From positions 1-64,000 of the forward strand of contig CAZNLR010000028.1 in NCBI GenBank assembly GCA_964574215.1: a DNA stretch of 64,000 nt, given 5' to 3'. Numbering within the stretch: position 1 is the first letter of the stretch; the number at the start of each line of letters is the position of its first letter. The stretch is from GCA-2725625 sp964574215. GTDB taxonomy: Bacteria; Pseudomonadota; Alphaproteobacteria; Rhodospirillales; UBA2165. Under the pieces are notes generated by a model. It did no database searches, was not told the DNA's origin, and saw nothing but the letters and a program-made list of their open reading frames with translations. The position numbers were made by a program, and so were the translations under genes. Shown here one piece after another: positions 1 through 8,793 of the stretch.

Positions 1-730
1 TATGTCCATATCGGCGCCAGCCCAGATGGTGGCAGCACCTGGTTGCTGCCTCGTACCCTTCCCAGCCGTTGATGGTATTGGTCCCACCAAGAACTTCGTA
101 TTCGGCGTTTGAAAATTCAATTTTGGCGATGGGCCTGCTGTTATCGACACTGTTTAACGGTTTTATTTCGACAGCTTCCTGCGTCAATTCAACGATAAGT
201 AACTCTATTTTATCGGTGTCGGTTTCATCGGCTGAAAGGACGATGGCGAAGTCGGCAATTGAACCGTCGAAAACGGGAGATTTTTCACCAATTAATCCTT
301 TCGACCCGTGGCGGCATTGGATGTCTGCCGGAGAGTTCGGCAGTGATTTTTCAGAAACGGCCCAGGTTCCGATGGTCGTGCCGGCTGCCAAGCCGGGTAG
401 ATATTTTTGTTTTTGATCGTGACTTCCGAATAAATTTATTGCTTCGGCAGCCTGATAGATTGACGAAGCGAACGGTACGGAGGCGCAGAAACGGCCCAGT
501 TCCTCCGCAACCACACACATAAATACCGGCCCCAAATCGAGTCCGCCGAATTCTTCCGGGATGGACACAGCCGTTAAACCCATTTCAACCAGCCCATCCC
601 AGATTAATTCCGAATAGTCGGTCTTACCGTCCAACACGTTTCGTGTTTCGCTGAAACCGGACCGTTCGGACAAAAACCGTCTTAACTGTTCGCGCAATAG
701 GGAGTGATCTTCATTAAATTCGAAATCCAT
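1..730 (-). CDS. Acyl-CoA dehydrogenase, partial (N-terminal part)
   Basis: The minus-strand frame starts at an ATG at 730-728 and stays open to the left edge, so the C-terminal half is outside the window. The N-terminus (MDFEFNEDHSLLREQLRRFL) and the following stretch around VSIPEEFGGLDLG and CVVAEELGR are the helical N-terminal domain of FAD-dependent acyl-CoA dehydrogenases, which oxidise acyl-CoA to enoyl-CoA. The middle beta domain is recognisable (WAVSE, then IEFSNAEYEVLGG). The last 15 or so residues before the edge look less typical, so a sequencing or real frameshift there cannot be excluded. It is divergent from the acyl-CoA ligase, which fits one fatty-acid or aromatic-acid degradation locus. 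The family is clear; the substrate is unknown. Confidence 0.85.
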   Translation of the reverse strand, partial: MDFEFNEDHSLLREQLRRFLSERSGFSETRNVLDGKTDYSELIWDGLVEMGLTAVSIPEEFGGLDLGPVFMCVVAEELGRFCASVPFASSIYQAAEAINLFGSHDQKQKYLPGLAAGTTIGTWAVSEKSLPNSPADIQCRHGSKGLIGEKSPVFDGSIADFAIVLSADETDTDKIELLIVELTQEAVEIKPLNSVDNSRPIAKIEFSNAEYEVLGGTNTINGWEGYEAATRCCHHLGWRRYGH

Positions 731-970
731 CGTGTCCAGTTCTTTCTACCAAATGGTGATCTAATTCAAAGCTCAGGTTGAATTGGATTTGTAACGCCTA
801 AATGCCAAATTTGTGCTGGAATAAATCTTCCCAATAGGTAATCATAGAGTTGTATAATGAGCAATCAATTTCTTATTTATTAATATAGATGGTTCCGCTT
901 TCAAATATATCGATGTCTCGAATAATTCTCGTTTAGTCAAAAACTTTGACCGACCAAAAAGGTGGATAAC

Positions 971-2551
971 ATGGACTCAATATCAATCGGCGCACCTGGC
1001 GCGGCACCTTTGCCCGGTCATGAACGACCCGAATTTCCAACCCTGTTGCATATGCTGGCCGACGCAGCCATAAACGCGCCTGATCGAGATGCGCTTATTT
1101 GCGATGATGAAGTTCTTACCTTTCAGGAATATGCGAGATGTATCGCGGGACTAAAAAAGGAGTTGGAGGTACTTGGCGCCACAGGACAGCGGGTTGCCAT
1201 TACCATGAGCAACTCGAACGAAGCGATCATTGCAAACTGGGGTATCTGGGCGACCGGGGCGCAATCCTCCTATTTGAATCCCTTTTACGCCAAGGACGAG
1301 TTGCTTCCTCAGCTCACTGACGTCGAGCCGCATATCCTTATTTGTCATGCCCCTTATGTGGATGACATACTGCCCGTTGCCCGCGAAGCGGGCATCTCTA
1401 AATTTCTAATTTTTGGCGGAGAAAATGGTCTCAGCCTCGATCAGTGGCGGGATGACGAAAGCCTAAATATAACGGAACCGTTCCCCGCGCCGGAGGATCC
1501 CGCAATTTTGATATATACCGGCGGCACGACCGGTGTCGTGAAGGCGGCGGAGCATACCCATGGGGAAATCGTTATTGCAGTTCGTAGTGTCTGTGAAGCC
1601 ACACCAACGAGGCTCGATCAGGAAATCTGGATCAACGCGGCGCCCGTATTTCATATTTGGGCGATGCTGACCGGCTATTGGGTGCCGTTACTATACCGGG
1701 GAACCGCACTGACCATTCGCCGATTTGTGCCGGAAGATATGATCAGGGTAATGGAGCACCGCAAGGCGACCATACTAAGTGGCGGCCCGGCAGCTTTTTA
1801 CAACGGACTTCTCAATGCGCCAAATATAGCCGAAGCAGATTTATCCAATTTGACGCTTTGTTTCGGCGGCGGATCTCCATTTTTACAAGATACCCTCGAT
1901 CGATGGGATGAAATCGTCAGAGTGCCGATCCTCGAATGTTACGGCATGTCGGAGTGTGCCCCGATCGCCAGCAATCGAAATGGTACGGACCGGAAGCCAG
2001 GCTCTGTAGGTCCTTGTGCCCCGGGAACGGAAGCGCAGATTGTCGACTTGGAAACAGGGACAAATATTTTACCGATCGGGGAGTCGGGCGAAATACGGAT
2101 ACGGGGTCCGCAAGCCATGAAGCGTTATCGCAATCGTCCCGAGGAAACCAAAGAGACCATCCGCGATGGCTGGATCTATACCGGTGATATCGGACGTATC
2201 GACGAAGACGGATTTGTCTTTCTGCTGGACCGAAAAAAGGAAATGGTGATCGTCGGCGGCTACAACGTTTACCCCCGCGAAGTGGAGGAGAAATTGTTAT
2301 CTCATCCGGCAACGCAGGAAGTAGCGGCGATCGGCGTTCCGGACGACTACAAAGGCGAGGTCATCTGGGCTTATGCCGTGCTCAAAAAGGACGCTGCGGC
2401 ATCAGAACAAGATATTCTTCAATTTTGTTCGGACAATCTGGTCGCTTACAAACGGCCGGTGGGGGTCACTATTCTTGAGGAATTGCCCAAAACGCCCGCC
2501 AATAAAACCGATAAGAAGGCTCTTTTGGCGCATTATATGTCGAATTCTTGA
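971..2551 (+). CDS. AMP-forming acyl-CoA synthetase/ligase
   Basis: A 526-residue member of the ANL superfamily that activates a carboxylic acid through an acyl-AMP to its CoA thioester. Visible motifs in order: the phosphate-binding loop LIYTGGTTG (about residue 180), the adenine-binding YGMSE, the GWIYTGDIG Asp motif, the hinge DRKKEMVIVGGYNVYP and a C-terminal LPKTPANKTDKK with the catalytic lysine region. A GTG at 962 is in frame, but the AAGGTGG at 959-965 lies a few bases before the ATG at 971, so I prefer 971. It diverges from an acyl-CoA dehydrogenase across about 240 bases. Medium- or long-chain or aromatic specificity cannot be read from the sequence. Confidence 0.9.
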   Translation: MDSISIGAPGAAPLPGHERPEFPTLLHMLADAAINAPDRDALICDDEVLTFQEYARCIAGLKKELEVLGATGQRVAITMSNSNEAIIANWGIWATGAQSSYLNPFYAKDELLPQLTDVEPHILICHAPYVDDILPVAREAGISKFLIFGGENGLSLDQWRDDESLNITEPFPAPEDPAILIYTGGTTGVVKAAEHTHGEIVIAVRSVCEATPTRLDQEIWINAAPVFHIWAMLTGYWVPLLYRGTALTIRRFVPEDMIRVMEHRKATILSGGPAAFYNGLLNAPNIAEADLSNLTLCFGGGSPFLQDTLDRWDEIVRVPILECYGMSECAPIASNRNGTDRKPGSVGPCAPGTEAQIVDLETGTNILPIGESGEIRIRGPQAMKRYRNRPEETKETIRDGWIYTGDIGRIDEDGFVFLLDRKKEMVIVGGYNVYPREVEEKLLSHPATQEVAAIGVPDDYKGEVIWAYAVLKKDAAASEQDILQFCSDNLVAYKRPVGVTILEELPKTPANKTDKKALLAHYMSNS

Positions 2552-2863
2552 AGCGGTGATGCGATCGGTAAATGGTAGCTTTGGGTCAAAAACGGACTTG
2601 AGTCAGATAGCCGTGATAAATCTGGTTTACTCTCAATGACGGATTTTGAAGCCTGAACCAAATCCTACTCTTTTCTGTACCCCCGGAGCAACTAAGCCGA
2701 CCGAATTTTACCACAACTCATTTTCCCTCATTTCAGGGGGGTTTTCCGTACACGTTTTAATAAGTGTACTTCAACCGTTATTTACAGCCATAGATTAACA
2801 GAGGTAGCATCGACATATTATAATACTCGGAAAGGCAACTCGAAGGCTAGGGGGCCAGGTAAG
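2552..2863. other. Intergenic region with no gene
   Basis: I see no convincing reading frame here. A short inverted repeat, GTACAC at 2748-2753 and GTGTAC at 2764-2769 with a 10-base AT-rich spacer, follows a CCCT...AGGGG hairpin and short T-run near 2725-2745. The latter could be a weak terminator for the acyl-CoA ligase; the former could be a binding site or part of the promoter of the membrane protein gene. Confidence 0.4.
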
Positions 2864-3325
2864 ATGACTCTGAAACTCAAATTCTCGTTTGCTCTTTATT
2901 TGATTAATGCGTTGGTTTTGATTGCGTTGGGAGGGCGTTATTTCTTTGCCGGAGAGTTAATGCCATATCATGCAGAGACATTGGGAATTGCCCGCGACAG
3001 CCTGACGGCAGCTCAGTCGATTGTAATCCATACACTGTATCGGGCGGCGGGTGCAGGCATGTTTGCGACAGCTATCACCATTCTCGTCTTGTTGATCATA
3101 CCTTACCGAGACGGTCGTATCTGGTCACGTTGGGCATTGTCGGGAATCGGATCGTTCTATCTTGTTCTTTCGATCTATTTGACCTTGGCCTATCAAGCTG
3201 AGACAACGGCCAGTGTCCCGTGGCAGGGACCAATTGTCGGTCTTGTGACGATATTGATTGCACATTTTTTATCGTCCGGTCTGGGAGGGGACCTTCAAGA
3301 GCTTGAAATAGAAGGATCGTGTTGA
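2864..3325 (+). CDS. Small four-helix membrane protein, unknown function
   Basis: The 153-residue product has four hydrophobic segments, at about residues 8-26, 58-80, 92-109 and 122-140, with short loops and a charged C-terminus, so it is an inner-membrane protein with both ends probably on the same side. The layout resembles small four-helix membrane proteins of unknown function such as the DUF4345 type, but I cannot assign it to a family with certainty. It stands alone between the acyl-CoA ligase and the oppositely oriented CoA-transferase. Confidence 0.65.
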   Translation: MTLKLKFSFALYLINALVLIALGGRYFFAGELMPYHAETLGIARDSLTAAQSIVIHTLYRAAGAGMFATAITILVLLIIPYRDGRIWSRWALSGIGSFYLVLSIYLTLAYQAETTASVPWQGPIVGLVTILIAHFLSSGLGGDLQELEIEGSC

Positions 3326-3400
3326 TTGCCAGGTAGGGATACCGCAACCACCGATTTTCCTACCCTTTTGCATCTACTTGGTCAGCATCGAATAGCTAGG

Positions 3401-4636
3401 TCAAATCACCCCTTGTTCCTTTAGGCGGTCCCGCTCATCCGCATCCAACTCCAGCAATTCCTCCAGCACCTCATTCGTGTGCTGACCGAGGGTCGGGGGG
3501 GCGTAGCGGTAGGTTACTTCGGTGCCGGACATTTTGATGGGGCAGCCGATGAGATCGACCGAACCGCTACCAGCCAGGGGGTGGTCCATCTCGATTTTCA
3601 TCTCCCGCGCCTGCACTTGGGGCTCTTCGAATACCTGATCGATGCGGTTGATCGGGCCGCAGCTAATTTTTATTTTCTCCAATTCCGACAGCCAATAGGC
3701 TGACGGTTTTTCGGCGATGACGGCGTCGAGAATTTCCGTCAGTTCGTCCCGGTTGCCAAGGCGCGCCGAATTGTCCTTGAAACGTTCATCCTCGGCCAGT
3801 TCGGGCGCGCCGATAAAATCGGTAAAGCGCTGAAACTGGGCGTCGTTGCCGACGGCGATGATGACGTTGCCGTCTGAGGTGGGAAAGACCTGATAGGGGA
3901 CGATATTGGGGTGGGCGTTGCCCAGCAATCCCGGCACCTCGCCCGATGTCAGGTAATTGAGGCCTTGGATGGATAGCGTCGCCACCTGGGTGTCCAGCAG
4001 CGAAATGTCCAGATGTTGCCCCTGGCCCGTCACCTCCCGGTAGCGAAGCGCAGCATTGATGGAGATGGCCGCCCACAGGCCCGCCACCTGATCGGCGATG
4101 GGAACACCCACCCGCTGGGGTTCGCCGCCCTTGTCGCCGGTAATGCTCATCAGGCCGCCCATGCCTTGCGCCATGAAGTCATAGCCGGGCTGTTCCGCCG
4201 CCGGGCCGGTCTGACCGAACCCGGTGATGGAACAATAGACCAAACTCGGGAATTCATCTTTCAGATCGTCGTAAGACAAGCCGTATTTCGCCAAGTTGCC
4301 GGTTTTAAAATTTTCCACCAGAAGATCGCACTTGGCGATTATTCGCCGGGCCAGTTTTTGCCCTTTTTCACTGGTCAGGTCCAGGGTCACCGACCGTTTG
4401 TTGCGGTTGGCTGCCAAATAGTAACCAGCCTCGGTCGTATCATCGCCGTCGGCGTCCTTGACGAAGGGAGGGCCGTATTTCCGCGTGTCGTCGCCCGCCC
4501 CGGGACGTTCTATCTTGATAACATCTGCGCCCAGATCGCCAAGAATTTGAGAGCAACTCGGCCCGGCGAGAATGCGGGTCAGGTCAAATACCCGGATGCC
4601 GCTTAAGGAACCGGCACCTTGCACTGGATCGGTCAT
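3401..4636 (-). CDS. CaiB/BaiF family (class III) CoA-transferase
   Basis: This 411-residue protein belongs to the formyl-CoA transferase/CaiB family, which moves CoA between carboxylic acids through an interlocked dimer. The start GIRVFDLTRILAGPSCSQILGDLGADVIKIE is the family signature. The region LLVENFKTGNLAKYGL and the following ITGFGQTGPAAEQPGYD include the conserved Asp of the mixed anhydride intermediate, at about residue 168. The C-terminal PPTLGQHTNEVLEELL is also typical. A GAGGT ribosome binding site precedes the ATG. It starts 16 bases after the dienelactone hydrolase stop, so the two are probably one transcript. The substrates are not predictable. Confidence 0.92.
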   Translation of the reverse strand: MTDPVQGAGSLSGIRVFDLTRILAGPSCSQILGDLGADVIKIERPGAGDDTRKYGPPFVKDADGDDTTEAGYYLAANRNKRSVTLDLTSEKGQKLARRIIAKCDLLVENFKTGNLAKYGLSYDDLKDEFPSLVYCSITGFGQTGPAAEQPGYDFMAQGMGGLMSITGDKGGEPQRVGVPIADQVAGLWAAISINAALRYREVTGQGQHLDISLLDTQVATLSIQGLNYLTSGEVPGLLGNAHPNIVPYQVFPTSDGNVIIAVGNDAQFQRFTDFIGAPELAEDERFKDNSARLGNRDELTEILDAVIAEKPSAYWLSELEKIKISCGPINRIDQVFEEPQVQAREMKIEMDHPLAGSGSVDLIGCPIKMSGTEVTYRYAPPTLGQHTNEVLEELLELDADERDRLKEQGVI

Positions 4637-4652
4637 AAATCTATTACCTCAA

Positions 4653-5351
4653 TTACTTAAGCTGTTCGAACAGCTCGAACGTGCGTTTATGGGCCAATTC
4701 AGCCGCTTCATCATTGTAGACATCCGGCCGGTCCGAATTGGCGAAGGCGTGTCCGGCGTCGTACATATAGATAGCCACGTTGGGCTTGCCGATGAGTGCC
4801 GCATGGATTTTGCCGCGGTCCTCGACGGTAAAGGTTTCATCGTGTTCGCCCATATGCAGGATGGTCGGGCAGGTGACGTTTTTTCCCTCATCGAGATATT
4901 GGTGAATTTGAGTGCCGTAATAAGCGACGGCGCCGTCGACATCCAGGCGGGCCGCCGCCAAATAAGTAAAGGTACCGCCGAGGCAGAAACCGGTAACGCC
5001 AATCTTGCCGTTGCACTCGGGCGTGCTTTTCAGCAGGTCGAGGCAGGCTTTGATATCGTCGACTGCCGTATCGTGATCGACCTGCTGCAAATAAGAAAAA
5101 GCTTTCTGGAAATCCTCCTCATTGCTAGGCTGTGCGACGAAGTTGGGTGCGAACCGCCAAAACATGTCGGGTGCGATAACGGTATATCCATTTTCGGCGA
5201 AACGGTCGGCTGTCTTCCTAACCCAGTCGGATACGCCGAATATTTCCTGGATCATAACGATGCCGGGTCCGGACCCGGATGCGGATTTGGCCAGATAGGC
5301 GTTGAAGGATCCGCCTTCTTTCGCCGTAACGTTGATCGTTTGGCCGGACAT
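4653..5351 (-). CDS. Dienelactone hydrolase family protein
   Basis: An alpha/beta-hydrolase of 232 residues, the usual length of carboxymethylenebutenolidase-type enzymes. The nucleophile elbow is GFCLGG with Cys123, as in true dienelactone hydrolases, supported by the conserved Glu of QEIFG (residue 36), an acidic residue in GEHDETF and His in DAGHAF. In the beta-ketoadipate-type pathways the enzyme opens dienelactone to maleylacetate, but many homologues have other substrates. It has no signal peptide. It is the first gene of a two-gene unit with the CoA-transferase and sits after a long promoter region. Confidence 0.9.
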   Translation of the reverse strand: MSGQTINVTAKEGGSFNAYLAKSASGSGPGIVMIQEIFGVSDWVRKTADRFAENGYTVIAPDMFWRFAPNFVAQPSNEEDFQKAFSYLQQVDHDTAVDDIKACLDLLKSTPECNGKIGVTGFCLGGTFTYLAAARLDVDGAVAYYGTQIHQYLDEGKNVTCPTILHMGEHDETFTVEDRGKIHAALIGKPNVAIYMYDAGHAFANSDRPDVYNDEAAELAHKRTFELFEQLK

Positions 5352-5992
5352 GTCTTCCCCCAGTCAATTTATAGATTGGCTTATAAATTAGGAGCGGATT
5401 GCAGCAAATCACTCCTACCGGGTCAACCGGATTGAATCAAATTAGGGTTCTATTTAATTCAATACCTGTGCCGTTCCTCCAATGTGTGACATTGGCGTCA
5501 CGATATAGCCTTATCGCTTGTGGATAAGTCTGTCGATAACTTTAGCCGCCTGAGGTGAATGACTCGACGTGTGATTTCAGCCTCAACATCTCTTTTAACG
5601 AGAACGAAATAAGTCATTGAAATAAAACAATAAAATTAATTATTCTTAGATTTGATAGCGATTTTTTCCGGTTCGGCGCCAATCGCGGCAACGAACGTAC
5701 TGAAACGGCCTTGTGTAAAACTTGTCGCTTCTCGGCAAACAATCGCTGAGAATTACCGGGGAGAAATCCTTAACGTTGTAGAAAAAACTTCGTGGTTCTA
5801 AATAAACGTCAAAGATTTAAGTGTCGACGTTTTTAAACCATTAGAAATATGTGGCGGGGTATTTCCTTTATTTTTGTCAGATGAACGAACGATCAGTTCA
5901 GATATTCACGCAGAATCTTTTTAATTGAAAATAAATGGCCTTTACTATGACGATTACTGTACCAGGCAAATAATCACTTTCTTTGTTTGAAA
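5352..5992. other. Long AT-rich intergenic region
   Basis: Six hundred bases without a supported gene. It holds an inverted repeat GTGAC-6-GTCAC at 5486-5501 and, just after it, a perfect DnaA-box consensus on the minus strand at 5519-5527 (TGTGGATAA). The repeat resembles a CRP half-site arrangement but has eight instead of six bases between the GTGA and TCAC cores. It is the upstream region of the hydrolase/CoA-transferase unit and lies downstream of the GGDEF-EAL gene. Confidence 0.4.
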
Positions 5993-8500
5993 TTAGTTTT
6001 TGGCAAAATTTCTTACGAAATCCGGGAACTCTTCGGCGCTGATCGGCTTGCTGAAATAATAACCTTGGATTTCATCGCAATTTTGTTGGCGCAGGAAATC
6101 GACTTGGTTTTCCTCTTCCACGCCTTCGGCCGTTACTTCCATCCCCAGACTGTGACCGAGCGTGATCACAGCGTTGGCGATGGCCTCTGAACCGGCACCG
6201 TTGCCGATACCGTCGACGAAGGATTTGTCAATTTTTATCCGGTTGACGGGAAACCGTTCCAAATAGCTCAGGCTCGAATAGCCTGTACCGAAGTCATCAA
6301 TGGATAAAGCCGGCCCCAGATTGTTCAGGCTCGAAAGAATATCAGTGGTCATGTTGACGTCATCCATGATCACGGTCTCGGTGATCTCCAATTCCAACTG
6401 GTTGGAATCCAGCTTGCTTTCCCCCAGGCATTTGGAAACCAAATCCGGCAGTCCATGTTCACTGAACTGCACGGCCGAAAGGTTGACGGCCAGCTTGAGC
6501 GGTGGAAGTCCTTGATTCTGCCATTCTTTCGCCTGGTTGCAGGCTTCCCTTAGCACCCATTCTCCGATTGGGATTATCTGCCGGGTTTGTTCGGCGACAG
6601 GAATAAAGTCGGCGGGTGACATAAATCCCTTATCCGGGTGAATCCAGCGGATGAGTACTTCCATTCCCGCAACACTATTGGTGTTCAGGTTAATTTTCGG
6701 CTGGTAATGCAGGACAAATTCGGATCGTTCGATGGCCATACGCAAATCGGCTTCGATAGATTGCCGCTTTTGAATTTCATCGTTCATGGCTTCAATAAAA
6801 AACCGGTAATTGCCGGCGTCTTCCTCCTTGGCCTGATTTAAGGCCAGGTCGGCGTTGCGCAACAGCTGCTCCGGGTTGGTTTCGTCATCGGGATAGAGGG
6901 TGATGCCGACGGAAGCGGAACTGTGAATTTCCCTGCCGCCGATATGATAGGGGGCCGACAAGTGGTCGATCATTTTCTGGGCGAGCGTCGCCGCGCCGTG
7001 GGCGTCTTTCGGTTCTGCCTGAATGACTGCAAATTCGTCACCGCCCAACCTTGCGACGCTGTCGGAAGCGCGCAGGCACTGCTTTAATCTTTCCGCCGTT
7101 TCCTGCAGAAGACAATCGCCGTTCTTAAGCCCGAGCGTATTGTTCAGTTCGCGGAAATTGTCGAGATTGACCAGCTGAACCGCCATTCTGCCTCTTTTTC
7201 TTTGATTCTGGCTGATGGATTGACGTAACCGGTCGTTGAACAGAGTACGATTGGGCAGGCCGGTGAGAAGATCGTGATTGGCCAAATGCTGCATTCTGTC
7301 TTCTGCTTCCCGGTGGGAAGTGATGTCGCGGCCGAACACGTTGATACTGGTTGCTTCCGAGGGTTGGAAAGCGAGGGTGAAAACTTTGTCCGCAGCCGGA
7401 AATTCGACTTCGGCCTTTTGCCTGGTTTTGACCACGTCTTTGACGATGATCGACAATTTTTCCGGTAATTGGTCTCCCACCTCCGAATTCCAGGCATCGA
7501 GCAGGACTTGGCTGGGTTCGTTGGCGTACTCGATTGTCCCGTGCAGATCGACCCGGAGGACAGGTTCCGGATTCTGGCCCGGCAGATTGGTAAGCCGGCT
7601 GACTTCTTGTTCCGCTTTTTCCCTTTCCACCGCCACCTGGCGCAGGGAGCGGTTGACGTTGCTGAGCTCTTTGGTGCGCAGGTTTACGCGCTCCTCCAGC
7701 AGATCATTGGCGCTTTGCAGGGCGTCTTCATGGGCGCGGATGCGGGCGATACCCGCCGCCAGTCTTTGCACCATATTATTAAATGCCTGGGTAACCTCAC
7801 CCAATTCGTCATTCTGTATATTGTCGATGGTATAGGCTTCCGGATTGTCTGGGTCCTCGCCGGCGGCATTGAGTTGGTTGCGCAGTTTCATAATCGGCAT
7901 CAGGACGAAAACGCCGAAGACGATGAGCGTGGCGAAAGTCACCACCACGGATATCAGTATGACCAATCCGACGATGCGCCAAACAAATGCGATTAGTGCC
8001 GGTTTAACATCAGATATATCCAATCGGGCGGCGACGATAAATGGGGAATCGACGACACCGGGTCCCCAAACGGCCTGATATTGGTTGCCGTCCAAGCTGC
8101 GAATCGGCTTTACCGGACCGGCTTCCGTCGGCATGACGTCTTTAAAATCTGGAAGTTCACCGAACCCGTCGATTTTTTCGCCTTTGAGACTGTATAGGGT
8201 CAAACCCAGTATCTTGGATAGTTGAGGGAGTTCGTGCGAGGCGGCCTCAACGGCTTTGGCGTCCATGACGTTGTTGTGGACGCGAATAATGGTGGTGATC
8301 CAGGCGATACCCCGGGTTTCAATTTCGGCGATTTGGTCCATTTCAAATCGTTGCGCCGAAAAAACCAAAATAACGGCTTCAATAAAAAGAATAGCTGCAA
8401 AAATACTGATGCCGATCCGCCAACACAATTTACAGCGAAAAAAGGATTGTCTTTCCATTGTTACTTGATTTGCCGAAACCATTTCGCCGAGGGCGGACAT
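5993..8500 (-). CDS. Membrane GGDEF-EAL (cyclic di-GMP) protein with HAMP and PAS
   Basis: An 835-residue bifunctional-type cyclic di-GMP protein. Order: membrane helix about 29-48, a periplasmic sensor of about 120 residues, membrane helix about 172-200, HAMP, a coiled coil, a degenerate PAS segment, GGDEF, then EAL. The cyclase motif is intact (GGDEF at residues 486-490). The phosphodiesterase signature reads EVL (614-616) instead of EAL, a variant also known in active enzymes. The downstream metal and catalytic segments (LAVNLSA, LEITET, IDDFGTGYSSLSYL, AEGVE) are all present, so both activities are possible. It stands alone, with an inverted repeat and a terminator-like element in the upstream gap. 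The signal sensed is unknown. Confidence 0.93.
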   Translation of the reverse strand: MSALGEMVSANQVTMERQSFFRCKLCWRIGISIFAAILFIEAVILVFSAQRFEMDQIAEIETRGIAWITTIIRVHNNVMDAKAVEAASHELPQLSKILGLTLYSLKGEKIDGFGELPDFKDVMPTEAGPVKPIRSLDGNQYQAVWGPGVVDSPFIVAARLDISDVKPALIAFVWRIVGLVILISVVVTFATLIVFGVFVLMPIMKLRNQLNAAGEDPDNPEAYTIDNIQNDELGEVTQAFNNMVQRLAAGIARIRAHEDALQSANDLLEERVNLRTKELSNVNRSLRQVAVEREKAEQEVSRLTNLPGQNPEPVLRVDLHGTIEYANEPSQVLLDAWNSEVGDQLPEKLSIIVKDVVKTRQKAEVEFPAADKVFTLAFQPSEATSINVFGRDITSHREAEDRMQHLANHDLLTGLPNRTLFNDRLRQSISQNQRKRGRMAVQLVNLDNFRELNNTLGLKNGDCLLQETAERLKQCLRASDSVARLGGDEFAVIQAEPKDAHGAATLAQKMIDHLSAPYHIGGREIHSSASVGITLYPDDETNPEQLLRNADLALNQAKEEDAGNYRFFIEAMNDEIQKRQSIEADLRMAIERSEFVLHYQPKINLNTNSVAGMEVLIRWIHPDKGFMSPADFIPVAEQTRQIIPIGEWVLREACNQAKEWQNQGLPPLKLAVNLSAVQFSEHGLPDLVSKCLGESKLDSNQLELEITETVIMDDVNMTTDILSSLNNLGPALSIDDFGTGYSSLSYLERFPVNRIKIDKSFVDGIGNGAGSEAIANAVITLGHSLGMEVTAEGVEEENQVDFLRQQNCDEIQGYYFSKPISAEEFPDFVRNFAKN

Positions 8501-8754
8501 TTAACGGGTGCTCCGTCACGCAAAAGTAAAATTAGACCGATATGTCAGGTCTCTAAATAGCCTAAGTTGGCCGCAGACTAAAAACACGTTCCGGTCTCAA
8601 AAAATCACATTTTTGTGTATCCAAAGTTGAACATCAGTCCCCCTTTTTATATGGGCAGGGGATTGGTAGCGGTGAAATCATATTTTCGTGATTTCAAAAC
8701 AGAATGGTGCACGTCCTTCACGCTAAAACCGTGAAATATCAATAAGTTAGATAA

Positions 8755-8777
8755 AAAAAGGTGCCGGGCACCTTTTT
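8755..8777 (-). terminator. Perfect palindromic terminator of gltBD
   Basis: Eleven-base arms AAAAAGGTGCC and GGCACCTTTTT surround a single central base, about 16 bases after the gltD stop. On the minus strand the hairpin is followed by an unbroken T-run, as in a Rho-independent terminator. The same A-GGxxCC-T style recurs in other gaps of this window. Confidence 0.75.
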
Positions 8778-8793
8778 GGGAATGGCTGGTAAT

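Noticed and set aside
1..48. Possible frameshift at the left end of the acyl-CoA dehydrogenase
   Set aside because: The last residues look atypical, but too little sequence remains at the edge to decide.
5486..5501. GTGAC-6-GTCAC as a CRP site
   Set aside because: CRP needs six bases between GTGA and TCAC; here there are eight, so only the dyad is reported.
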